NCBI GenBank assembly: GCA_017547085.1
Contig: JAFYQM010000021.1
Coordinates: forward strand, 41,396 to 105,395
From: Oscillibacter sp.
Lineage (GTDB): Bacteria > Bacillota > Clostridia > Oscillospirales > Oscillospiraceae
Length of the DNA stretch: 64,000 bases
Reading direction: 5' to 3'
The notes below the pieces were generated by a model, which worked only from the letters and a program-made list of their open reading frames with translations, had not been told where the DNA came from and did no database searches. Numbering within the stretch: position 1 is the first letter of the stretch; each line of letters opens with the position of its first letter. Of this stretch, positions 42,961 to 51,486 are shown one piece after another. The translations under genes were made by a program, and so were the position numbers.

Positions 42961-43002
42961 AAAAATCGACCTACCCAACATTTTTCTACTATTATCCAAG
43001 TA

Positions 43003-43030
43003 ATTATACTCCTTATGCATAGAAAATCAA
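43003..43030 (-). promoter_or_regulatory. Pilus operon promoter
   Basis: On the minus strand TTGATT (43025-43030) and TATAAT (43003-43008) are separated by 16 bases, about 110 bases upstream of the coiled-coil gene. Confidence 0.6.
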
Positions 43031-43679
43031 GTCATCTCAAGGCTTTCAGGCTGCTTAAAATCATCATTCGTACGCGAAGCATACGTATGCTGCCTTTCTT
43101 TTCTCCTCATCACTTACTGTCGGCATTTGCTTTTCATTTTCCTTTTGCTGAACCATCAAATCAAGATGTCTTCGTAGCTTCAAGGTTTTTTATTTCCAAT
43201 TTCAATGTTTTATCGTTCCTCGGCAGCACAAGCAAAAGCGCCCCATGGCAAGCAAAGCTTAGCCATGAGGCGCTTTTGTTTAGTTATCACGGGACGTGAT
43301 AATGAATGGTGGAGGTGGTCCGTAACCCTCCATTATCACGGAAAAAGGGATATGACTATCGAGGGCATAAGCAGCACGCCCCCTCTTTTGGCAAGGATCG
43401 TCTATCGGCTGTTCCCGCAAAACCGGCGGCTATTTCTCGGCTACCGGAGTTACGAAGGGTGTTTTTGCAGAAACACCACTGACCATATGTTGTGATAATG
43501 GTAATACGCTGTCAGGCATCACCCTCCATTTTCATAACATTTTTGCTACCTGTTCTGCCCTCCATCGGCTGGCTGTTCCTGGGTCGGTTTTTTTGCATTT
43601 ACCCCATTTCCGCACCGTTGGCGGAGGCTCTGTTCGCATTTTCAGCACGGCTTGTCCCGCCTCCCCGCTTTTATATAAG
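43031..43679. other. Non-coding spacer with a direct repeat and TTATCAC dyads
   Basis: Between the pilus promoter and the SLH gene terminator I see no convincing gene; open frames here lack ribosome sites and family features. The stretch holds repeat copy 1 (43214-43309) and a 10-bp inverted pair CCATTATCAC (43330-43339) and GTGATAATGG (43492-43501) that bounds about 170 bases. It is AT-rich at the left and more GC-rich after 43370, which suggests inserted or decayed DNA. Confidence 0.6.
43214..43309. repeat. 96-nt direct repeat, copy 1 (hairpin plus palindrome)
   Basis: Matches 50873-50968 at 91 of 96 positions in the same orientation, with no similarity outside those limits. The unit contains a 16-bp hairpin around GCCATGAGGCGC (left arm from about 43234, right arm to about 43276) and a palindrome TTATCACGGGACGTGATAA. 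The five differences leave both structures able to form. Confidence 0.9.
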
Positions 43680-43717
43680 AAGCCCGCCTCCGTATTACGC
43701 AATACAGAGGCGGGCTT
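43680..43717 (-). terminator. Terminator of the SLH protein gene
   Basis: A perfect 11-bp stem (43680-43690 with 43707-43717), extendable inward by several pairs, lies 36 bases past the SLH gene stop on the minus strand. Confidence 0.8.
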
Positions 43718-43752
43718 TTTCAGTTATTTTCTGTAACTTGCCAAAGCTTCTT

Positions 43753-46700
43753 TTAGCCCATATACCGGTACAGGAAGGTTACCATCTGGGCACGGGTACA
43801 GGTGGTATAGGGTTCGAAGGTGGTATCCGTCTTTCCCTTGGTAATGTCATTGGCAGCTGCCCACAGAACCGCATTGTAATAGTAAGCGTCTTCCTTAACA
43901 TCCGCGAAGGGATTCTCGGTGTTGGCAGCCTTGCTGCCCGCCATACGATATAGGAATGCAGCCATCTGCGCACGGGTACAAGTGGCATAAGGTTCAAAAG
44001 TGGTCTCGGCAGTACCGTTGGTGATCCCATTCTCCACTGCCCACAGAATTGCCTTGCTGTAGTACTTACTCATATCCACGTCGCTGAACTTGCACTCGGT
44101 TGCCTTGGGTTCGGGAGAACCGGCAGCACGCCACAGGAAGGTCACCATCTGAGCACGGGTGCAGGGATTGTCCGGGCTGAATGTGGTGGCGCTGGTACCA
44201 TTGGTAATGCCTTCCTTGATGGCCCACAAAACTGCATCGTAGTAGTAAGCATCAGCGGGGACATCCACGAAAAAGTTCAGCATGGTGTTGTCGCCCATAA
44301 AGGTTGCCTTCACAGTGATCTTGGATGCAGGCATCTTGAAGGTGTACTTGCCATCACCCTTGTTCGTCAGCTCGATCTCCTTGCCGCTCTTGTCAGTAAC
44401 AGTCAGAGACTCCAGCGCATAACCCTTGTCGGGAGAAACTATGATGGTCACAACGGTTCCTCTGGAGGCGGTAGCAGGTCTGACAGAAATGTCTCCGTTT
44501 TTCGTGTTCTCCACAGTGATGGCGTAGGAAGCGGGGACATAACTACCGCCGCCGGAGCTGTTCTTCGTCCAGCTTGCAGTATAAGTCACATTGCCGCTCA
44601 CCGTTGCTGCAACAGAGGGAGACCAACCATTGAAGGTATATCCGCTGCGAACGGGCGTTCCAACAAATACGGGAGTAGCAGCGCCCTCATTAATGGTGAA
44701 GGTCTGATCTGCGAAGATTTCCGTACCGTCAACACCGTCGGTGTAGGTCACCGTGTAGGTTACAACAGCCGTGTCGTTATATGCAAGTGCATAGGTGGAG
44801 AACTTATCGGTCTGGAAGGTCAATGTCTTGGTAGCAGGATCAAAGGTGGCTTCAATGATCTCAGCCCAACCGTCATGGACACGGACAATCCTGTAGATAC
44901 GGGTGATGCTGGGGGCGGTATTAATCAATTCGTCGGGCACAACGATGGTAATCGTAACTTTGCCATTCGTTTCGGTGATCTGTGTTGTTTCTGTCCCGCT
45001 GTCGGATGTAGTCACATCTTTGAACAGGTCGATATCCAGATACATGCCGATCTGCGCGCCGCTTGCGGCGACTGCATTAGTGGCGGCAGCCGCCTCGTCA
45101 GGTGCCACCATATCGGAAATATCTTCCACCTCAAGGTAGATGCTAACGGTAGCGCTGCCGTCTTCAACGGCCGCTTTTTCTTCCTCGGTCAGAATATCTT
45201 CGATCAGATCGCTGTCGCTGCCGGCCAGCTGTCCACCGGCGGCATTGTCATTGGGGGTGCTGTTCACGGGAACATCCAGTTTGGGAATGGTTTCGCCCTT
45301 CTGCTGATCACAAATCTCACAGGTGTAAACCTTCCAGCCGTCTTCCAGCTGCGTTGCGGGGCTTACCACCTCACCCTCATTCCAGTCATGGTCGCCGCTT
45401 TTCAGCATACCGCACTTGGTGCAGCTGCCGGAATGGTAGTCGGTCTCGCTGGGGAACTTCTCCCACTGCCAATCATGCGCAGCGCAGGCAGTCAAAGGCT
45501 CGCTCTTGGTCTTGCCGCAGCCAGAGCAAGTGTAGGTCATCGTTCCGGCGGTATCCAACGCACCATCGGCGGGCGGGGTCACAACACCCTCGCCCCACTG
45601 GTGGGTTTCGGTACGAATACCGGAGCAAATCGCGCAGGTCTTTTTGTGGTCGGTGTCGCCGTCATTGGTCCAGTCGCCCCATTCATGGTTGCCGGTCTCC
45701 TTTGCATCGCAGCCATCACGGTTGCAGGAACGTCCATGGATGTCGGCCGGTGCATTCTTGCCGACATCGGTCCAATCGCCCCAGTCGTGGCCGAGGGCAG
45801 GGATAATGATATCATCCTCAACCAGTTCCGTGGTGCCGGCCTCGTCGCTAAAATAGCGCTGGCAGGAACTGCACTGATAACAGGCGATATTGCCGGGCTC
45901 CACACATGCCGCGGGGACTGCAGCCACAGACTGCATCGTGTGAGTGTGGGTCAGCACGGGGATCGGGCGTTCTTCCACATGGGCATTGTCGTTGGCACAG
46001 ATGCGCCGCTCCAAACCTTCGGCAGCTTCGGTGGCGGGAGTTACTACCGTCCAATCACCATAGTTGTGACCGAGGGCGGGACGGGTCGTGTAGTTTTCAT
46101 AGCCGCAGGTCTCGCAATAATCGCGCTGCTGCCCTTCGACCTCACAAGTCTCTATCTGGATCACCGTGTTTTCCAGATCATGCTCTTCGGTTTCGGTCTC
46201 ACTGCATCCATTATTCCGACAGGCTCTGCTGTGCTGGGTGCCGCTGATACTCTCCCAACCGCCGAAATTGTGCTTGCTGGGATCGGCAGCAACAGGTTCT
46301 TTCTTGGTCGCGCCGCATTCACCGCAGGTATAGGTCTTTTCACCCTGTGCCGCACAAGTAGGTTCGGTGGTAATCACACCGTGGTCCCAATCGTGGGCAG
46401 CCGTTTCCGTATTGTTCTGAAGTGTGCAGCCATCAGCGGAGCAGACGCGCTTGTGGTTTTCATCGCCGTCGGGTGTCCAGTTGCTCCAAATATGCTCATG
46501 GGCAACCACTTCGCGCTCTTCGGTATGGTTCGGATCACGCTTGCAGACGCGCTGTTCCTTGGTCGGATCACTGTCCACAGGCTCCCACTCACCCCAGTCG
46601 TGACCAAGGGCAGGAATTTCCTCGGTATAGGTCTTTGTGTCCAATTCACAGGCAGGGTCTGCCATACAAGTATAGGTCATTGCGCCCGTCTCCAGGCAGG

Positions 46701-48960
46701 TCGGCGCTGTTGTTACAACACCTTCATCATAAATGCATTCGGCCTGCCATTCACTGGCTTCACAGGGAAAATCATCGCAGCTTCTGTAATGACCTCGGAC
46801 CCATTCGCCATCAACTTCCTTATTGCCGTTGTACCAGTCAGACCAATCATGCTCCGCATATTCAACGGGGCCGAGGCATTTTGTGCAGTTAACCACATGA
46901 TGAATGCCGTCGCCGGTATCTCTCCAATAATTGGGGTAATATCTGCCGGCTTCTTCGCGGGTGTGATACTCGTGGAACTGTCCGCTGCACTCCGTACAGG
47001 TGACCCAATGTCCGAGTTCGTAATTTTCGGGGTCAGGCGTACATTCCGTCCCCGGCGTGTGAGAAGCCAGTTCGTATTCCGAACAGCCATCAGCGGTACA
47101 GACACGCTTGTGTGTTTCTTCGGTATTGGGATTCCAGGGTCCCCACACATGCTGGTGAACTTCATCACCGGCATCCGAGCAGTACAGGTAAATGGGATAC
47201 TGCGTGCCTTCGATTTCATCCCAGTAATCGTGGGTGATGATAAAGTTCTTCTCCTCCCCATTTATCAGGAAACGCAGGGCATGCTCGACCTGACCCTCAC
47301 GATTCAGGCTAAAGAAGGATTCGGTATAGAGCAGGACCGCGTCATCCGGATGAGTGACCGGCAGGGGGCTGTACTCATTCAGTTCCAGCTCCTCGACATC
47401 TGCGCCGAAGAGAACACCCCACCACTTACTGTCGCCCTGCTCATATGGCTGCTGATAATAGTTATTGCTGAGCGTCACCACCGGACGGATCCAGAAATTC
47501 GGGATACGGAATCGGAAGTCATTCTCGTAATCCTTTACTGTGGCACCGTCTCCATAATACTGCTCTTCCAGCTTATCGTCAGGAATCACACGCTCCATAA
47601 CGAATTCAAGGGCGCTCATATTCTTGACAGTAATCGTTCCGTCTGCTGCCGGTGTAACCTCGATCGCCTCAACTGTACGGAAGGGAGCGATATAACCGTT
47701 GGTATATTCCCGCTCAAGCTCACCCAAATAATGCTCAAGCTCCACCTCGTCAAGCTTACCATCCAGATATTCTTCGCCTAAAAGGCCGTCATACACCATG
47801 GCATCGGCAATTCCGTCTCCATTTGCGTCGCGCTCCAGAACATCGGGAACGTCATTGCTGTTTTCATCGAGCAGCAGGATATCCGCCTGTCCATTTTCGT
47901 CAATATCCGAATTAACAATATTGATCGGCTGCTTCATGACGTAATAATCCTTGCCGCCGTTTCCGTCGTCGATCTCTGCCACTGCGATAAAGGACGCATC
48001 CGCGTCAACCGTCTTAAATTGCTCATAGGAGGTAATCTTCGTATAGGCAGGGACCGGCTTACTGCAGCGGGAACACTGCGTTTCGCCGTAGTCGTGATCC
48101 AGCGCGGGCAGAACAGGCTTGCAGTTGTATGCATTCGCACAGGCCTCATCCTTGAAATAAGTATTACAATAGACGCAGTACCAGTACTCTTTGCAGCCCT
48201 TATCCATGCAGGTAGGCGCAACATAGGCCGAATGTCCCGGAGCGGCGTGGTCGCAGGGGGCAGCGTAGAGATAGCCGCTTACATTGACCGTTTGTTCCGC
48301 AAGGACCTCCTCTGTAATGTTGCGCATGGCGAAACGGTTGCTGCTATTCAGTGCCAGTGCGCCATGCACTTCGCCATCATTGCTCCAGTCATAATAAGAA
48401 TCGTAGAAATATCCGCTGCCGCCGCCGGTGGCTTCCCACAAAGCGCGGGAATAGCTGTAAGTTTCGTGGCGCTCGTAATACTGAATGCCGCCGTCAAACC
48501 ATGTTTCCCCGCTATCCTCGAACGGAACCATCACTTTGAACATAATATTTCCGTTCAGGAAGAGGCCCGTTCCGCCGTACTCACCAGGGAACGGGTATAC
48601 TTGATACTGCATAACGCCGACATTGGCGCTGTCAGGAATCCCGGCGAAAGTGTTCGTCTCCTCGTCCCAGTATTCGGTGATATCCACCGCAGCGATAGTA
48701 TCGTACACAGCATATCCCGTAACGCCAGGATGGGCCGGTGTGTAATATCTGTCACCACGTTTCACTACATAGAGGAAAGTAGTTCCGTGCTGATCCTCCA
48801 GATTTTCCGCAGTGAACAAACTGTATGTCTTTCCCTCTGTTGTCACCGGGATGGGAAGCTCGTTCTCTTCCTCAGTAGCCAGTGCTGCTGTCGGCAGCAT
48901 GCTCAGCACCATCACAAATGCGAGCAGCAGGCTTACCGCCTTCTTGAAATTCGTTCTCAT
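43753..48960 (-). CDS. Large Cys-rich S-layer homology (SLH) surface protein
   Basis: 1735 aa from ATG 48960, with AGGAGG seven bases before. Signal peptide at about 1-28 (VSLLLAFVMVLSMLPTAALA). An N-terminal region of about 600 residues has no family I recognise and includes an EF-hand-like stretch DIDENGQADILLLDENSNDV. From about 620 to 1250 there are many Cys/His/Trp-rich repeats alternating HKRVCTADGC-type and TYTCGECG-type units, joined by IPALGHDWGEW. A Listeria-type beta repeat follows (SGYTFNGWSPSV). Three SLH domains form the C-terminus (about 1557-1735), each with CTRAQM, and should bind secondary wall polymer. The start overlaps the stop of the small gene before it. Confidence 0.87.
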   Translation of the reverse strand: MRTNFKKAVSLLLAFVMVLSMLPTAALATEEENELPIPVTTEGKTYSLFTAENLEDQHGTTFLYVVKRGDRYYTPAHPGVTGYAVYDTIAAVDITEYWDEETNTFAGIPDSANVGVMQYQVYPFPGEYGGTGLFLNGNIMFKVMVPFEDSGETWFDGGIQYYERHETYSYSRALWEATGGGSGYFYDSYYDWSNDGEVHGALALNSSNRFAMRNITEEVLAEQTVNVSGYLYAAPCDHAAPGHSAYVAPTCMDKGCKEYWYCVYCNTYFKDEACANAYNCKPVLPALDHDYGETQCSRCSKPVPAYTKITSYEQFKTVDADASFIAVAEIDDGNGGKDYYVMKQPINIVNSDIDENGQADILLLDENSNDVPDVLERDANGDGIADAMVYDGLLGEEYLDGKLDEVELEHYLGELEREYTNGYIAPFRTVEAIEVTPAADGTITVKNMSALEFVMERVIPDDKLEEQYYGDGATVKDYENDFRFRIPNFWIRPVVTLSNNYYQQPYEQGDSKWWGVLFGADVEELELNEYSPLPVTHPDDAVLLYTESFFSLNREGQVEHALRFLINGEEKNFIITHDYWDEIEGTQYPIYLYCSDAGDEVHQHVWGPWNPNTEETHKRVCTADGCSEYELASHTPGTECTPDPENYELGHWVTCTECSGQFHEYHTREEAGRYYPNYWRDTGDGIHHVVNCTKCLGPVEYAEHDWSDWYNGNKEVDGEWVRGHYRSCDDFPCEASEWQAECIYDEGVVTTAPTCLETGAMTYTCMADPACELDTKTYTEEIPALGHDWGEWEPVDSDPTKEQRVCKRDPNHTEEREVVAHEHIWSNWTPDGDENHKRVCSADGCTLQNNTETAAHDWDHGVITTEPTCAAQGEKTYTCGECGATKKEPVAADPSKHNFGGWESISGTQHSRACRNNGCSETETEEHDLENTVIQIETCEVEGQQRDYCETCGYENYTTRPALGHNYGDWTVVTPATEAAEGLERRICANDNAHVEERPIPVLTHTHTMQSVAAVPAACVEPGNIACYQCSSCQRYFSDEAGTTELVEDDIIIPALGHDWGDWTDVGKNAPADIHGRSCNRDGCDAKETGNHEWGDWTNDGDTDHKKTCAICSGIRTETHQWGEGVVTPPADGALDTAGTMTYTCSGCGKTKSEPLTACAAHDWQWEKFPSETDYHSGSCTKCGMLKSGDHDWNEGEVVSPATQLEDGWKVYTCEICDQQKGETIPKLDVPVNSTPNDNAAGGQLAGSDSDLIEDILTEEEKAAVEDGSATVSIYLEVEDISDMVAPDEAAAATNAVAASGAQIGMYLDIDLFKDVTTSDSGTETTQITETNGKVTITIVVPDELINTAPSITRIYRIVRVHDGWAEIIEATFDPATKTLTFQTDKFSTYALAYNDTAVVTYTVTYTDGVDGTEIFADQTFTINEGAATPVFVGTPVRSGYTFNGWSPSVAATVSGNVTYTASWTKNSSGGGSYVPASYAITVENTKNGDISVRPATASRGTVVTIIVSPDKGYALESLTVTDKSGKEIELTNKGDGKYTFKMPASKITVKATFMGDNTMLNFFVDVPADAYYYDAVLWAIKEGITNGTSATTFSPDNPCTRAQMVTFLWRAAGSPEPKATECKFSDVDMSKYYSKAILWAVENGITNGTAETTFEPYATCTRAQMAAFLYRMAGSKAANTENPFADVKEDAYYYNAVLWAAANDITKGKTDTTFEPYTTCTRAQMVTFLYRYMG

Positions 48961-49160
48961 TGCAGTTCCTCCTTGACCTCTATAGTTTTGTGTTTGATAT
49001 TCGGCATCAGCTGCGGATGCTTTTCGCAAAGCCATTTCAGCAGCTGCATTTCGCTCTGAAAGGCAAATACTTCGCCGTCAGACTCCACTTCACCCTGCCA
49101 GGTGGCGTTATCTGCGGAAAATATTTGAACAGTAAAAGTGGCAAGTTCTTTTTGCTTCAT
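48957..49160 (-). CDS. Small protein translationally coupled to the SLH gene
   Basis: 67 aa from ATG 49160, with GGGAGG six bases upstream; an in-frame GTG at 49166 is less well placed. Its stop codon overlaps the SLH start as ATGA. The sequence ATFTVQIFSADNATWQGEVE, then VFAFQSEMQLLKWL, contains a TWQGxV core and a SExxLLK helix. I recall this pattern in other short proteins beside sortase or SLH genes of gut Clostridia, without a known function. No signal peptide, so it is cytoplasmic. The coupling suggests it is made in fixed proportion to the SLH protein. Confidence 0.75.
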   Translation of the reverse strand: MKQKELATFTVQIFSADNATWQGEVESDGEVFAFQSEMQLLKWLCEKHPQLMPNIKHKTIEVKEELQ

Positions 49161-49318
49161 AAACACCCTCCCAACAAGCTGATTTGATGCAACGATAAAA
49201 ATCCACTTATATTATGGCATATGCCGCTGTTAAGCGCAGTAACCCTCCCCAGCAAAACAGGGCTACCTTTTGCAAAAAAGGTCTACCATCCCTGTCAGCA
49301 TACCTATGAAAACAAAAA

Positions 49319-49342
49319 AAGAACCGGCCGAAGCCGGTTCTT
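49319..49342 (-). terminator. Terminator of the membrane LuxR-type gene
   Basis: A 10-bp stem (49319-49328 with 49333-49342) with CGAA loop is followed on the minus strand by seven T. It separates the regulator from the coupled small gene/SLH unit, which therefore needs its own promoter in 49161-49312. Confidence 0.9.
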
Positions 49343-49348
49343 GAAGGA

Positions 49349-50491
49349 TTACTCTTGGTCCGCCAGCACAAAAAGCTCTGTGCGGCTGGTAACTTCCAAT
49401 TTCGAAAAAATATTACCCGTGTGTTTCTTAACAGTATGCTCTGTGACATTCATATCGAGAGCGATCTCTTTGCGGCGTTTGTTTTGCAGCAGTGCGATCA
49501 GTACCTGCGCTTCGCGGTTGGTCAAGGCATACTCTTGTTTCCACGTCTCCGCAAGATACAGTATCCGTTCGTCGTCTAAAACAGAATGGACGTCCTCGTC
49601 CGCATCTGTGCTGACCTCGGCAGTCACCGCAAGCGCCGGGATTGGGGATTCCTCTGCAGGAGCAGCAGAACCGGATACATGTACAGACTTTTCCTCGTTA
49701 TCCGACAAAATACCGTAGTCCTGCATCATACCGTAAAGCAATAGCAGCAGCAGCTCGCTGACGATATAGGAAACAGACAGCAGTTCAAACTCCGTATAGA
49801 TCAACTGCTCCACGCCCCAGATAGCGATGTTCAGAAAAGCAACCACCATCAGCAGGATCGCGTGCTTCTGGGAAACGGTCTTTCGCTTTACCCGCGAGGT
49901 CAGAATGGTGCCTGCCATCAGTCCCATATAGGACAGAAGGTAAATTAGGTAGACACTATGTAAAGGACCGTAGACCTTTTCCAGCTTTGCCATACCGTTG
50001 ATGAATACCAGCGACACATCGCTGTAATAGCAATCCAGATAACCGGGGCTGGCTGCCAGCAGGAACACTGCGACGCTGACACAGAGCAACACCGCAGGGA
50101 CCTTTTTCGCATAGTTTACCCTGCATACATCCATAATGGTCATGAGCATGCAAAGGGGCAAAAAGACGGAACCCAAATAAGAGATGCGGTTGGCCAAAAG
50201 TGCCTCGGCCAGCGTTTTTGAGATTGCCAGTGCAAAGTAACCGCTATTAACGATAACAACCGATACAAACAACAGCTGGAGCCATGTGTTTTTCTTCTTA
50301 ACCAAACTCCAGTAACCGATCGCAAGCAGCAAGGCCGCCGCGGAGGTAATGCCGTATGCGATTCCCATATTGAAAGCTGTTTTGGACGATGCCGAAATAT
50401 CAGCGCCTGCTGCATACGCAACCGGGGAGATGCCATCAAAGAGCAGAAGCAGCATCATGATCCATGCTGCCGGTTTTATAAGTCGCTTCAT
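49349..50491 (-). CDS. Membrane-anchored LuxR-family transcription regulator
   Basis: 380 aa. A signal-like first segment is followed by seven to eight membrane helices (to about 265), resembling the 7TM sensor module of some histidine kinases. An acidic linker of about 45 residues follows, then a LuxR/GerE helix-turn-helix at the C-terminus: LTNREAQVLIALLQNKRRKE, then MNVTEHTVKKHTGNIFSKL. There is no kinase or receiver domain, so the protein probably senses a signal in the membrane and binds DNA directly (one-component). It lies directly upstream of the SLH unit and near the pilus operon, which are its likely targets. Confidence 0.88.
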   Translation of the reverse strand: MKRLIKPAAWIMMLLLLFDGISPVAYAAGADISASSKTAFNMGIAYGITSAAALLLAIGYWSLVKKKNTWLQLLFVSVVIVNSGYFALAISKTLAEALLANRISYLGSVFLPLCMLMTIMDVCRVNYAKKVPAVLLCVSVAVFLLAASPGYLDCYYSDVSLVFINGMAKLEKVYGPLHSVYLIYLLSYMGLMAGTILTSRVKRKTVSQKHAILLMVVAFLNIAIWGVEQLIYTEFELLSVSYIVSELLLLLLYGMMQDYGILSDNEEKSVHVSGSAAPAEESPIPALAVTAEVSTDADEDVHSVLDDERILYLAETWKQEYALTNREAQVLIALLQNKRRKEIALDMNVTEHTVKKHTGNIFSKLEVTSRTELFVLADQE

Positions 50492-51087
50492 GAGCCGGTT
50501 TCCGCCCCCTCTCCAAGCCAGAATTGGAAATATTATAACACATATTTTTTCTGAACACCATCACAAATTCACAATCTATCACCACAAGTATTTGACAGAC
50601 CAGTATCCCCAAAACAGGATACTTTTGCAAATACAGCGGTAACCCTGTCTTAATTGGCGTTTATCTTTGCGCGAAAATTCTATAATCACCAAATAAATAG
50701 TGGAAATTCCGTTTTTTCTCTCACTATGGCTGATTCCATTCCACTTTTAGAACTCAAATTATTGTCTCATACTCCTACTGAAAAAACTTAGTCACCCCTA
50801 AAATAGCCAGTATCGCTTACTCAAAAGCCACTCTCACAATCTCAGGAATTTCGCAAACTTTATTTCTCATGCCGATCCTCGGCAACACAAACAAAAGCGC
50901 CTCATGGCAAGCAAAGCTTAGCCATGAGGCGTTTTTGTTTAGTTATCACGGGACGTGATAATGAATGGATAACTCGTGTAAACGTTAAAGTTAATTAATT
51001 TAAAGCTAATTGGGTAACGATAACCATTTGCTTCATCAAGTCCCCTATCAATACCACAGAAGCACGTCATCAGGGGAACATAAAGAC
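50492..51087. other. Non-coding spacer with repeat copy 2
   Basis: About 600 AT-rich bases with no credible gene. A TATAAT-type -10 box for the LuxR-type gene is visible on the minus strand near 50534-50540. The right half holds repeat copy 2, whose hairpin probably terminates the cupin operon on the minus strand. Confidence 0.6.
50873..50968. repeat. 96-nt direct repeat, copy 2
   Basis: Same orientation as copy 1 at 43214-43309 and differing at five positions. The hairpin around GCCATGAGGCGT and the TTATCACGGGACGTGATAA palindrome are both kept. Read on the minus strand, the hairpin is followed by a T-rich stretch and lies downstream of the cupin gene. Confidence 0.9.
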
Positions 51088-51456
51088 TTACAGCGCAACC
51101 TTGCTGCCATAGATGAACAGGATTTCCAGAGAGCCGCCCTCTTCATACTCGAACACATGCCACTCAGCTTCAGGGATATGTAGGGTCATGTCCTTTTCCA
51201 ACATGATCTTATTGGGCAGATCATGCTCAGTGGGGCCGAAACGGACCCATGCGCGGTCAGAAGAGAGGATCTGCACGGTTTCTTCGGCGTGCATATGAGG
51301 AGCCATGGGGCCGGCTTCCGCACAATAGCGGCAATAGCCGATATTGAAGATCTTACTTTCGGAGAGGTAGCCATCCTTCTGGGGGCCAACGACTTTTTGC
51401 ATGAATCTGCCGGGAAGCAAGGTCTCTTCAATGTTCTTACGGGCAATAATTTCCAT
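51088..51456 (-). CDS. Cupin-domain protein
   Basis: 122 aa. A single cupin barrel: MAPHMHAEETVQILSSDRAW holds the first metal motif (HxH, Glu), and HIPEAEWHVFEYEEGGS holds the His of the second. Such proteins are isomerases, dioxygenases or sugar-binding regulators; nothing specific shows which. AAGGAG lies eight bases before ATG 51456. It is the last gene of the catabolic island, 30 bases after the transaldolase, and a role on the same substrate is likely. Confidence 0.82.
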   Translation of the reverse strand: MEIIARKNIEETLLPGRFMQKVVGPQKDGYLSESKIFNIGYCRYCAEAGPMAPHMHAEETVQILSSDRAWVRFGPTEHDLPNKIMLEKDMTLHIPEAEWHVFEYEEGGSLEILFIYGSKVAL

Positions 51457-51486
51457 CCAAATATCTCCTTGATAAAAATATGTTGC

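Noticed and set aside
43205-43495. Possible small gene in the spacer after the SLH gene
   Set aside because: The frame runs across repeat copy 1 and its hairpin, has no ribosome-binding sequence and shows no recognisable family.
44875-47781. A 968-codon open frame on the plus strand
   Set aside because: It lies wholly antisense to the SLH protein, which has a signal peptide, repeats and three SLH domains. The plus-strand translation has no coherent domain and no ribosome site, and results from the biased codon use of the real gene.
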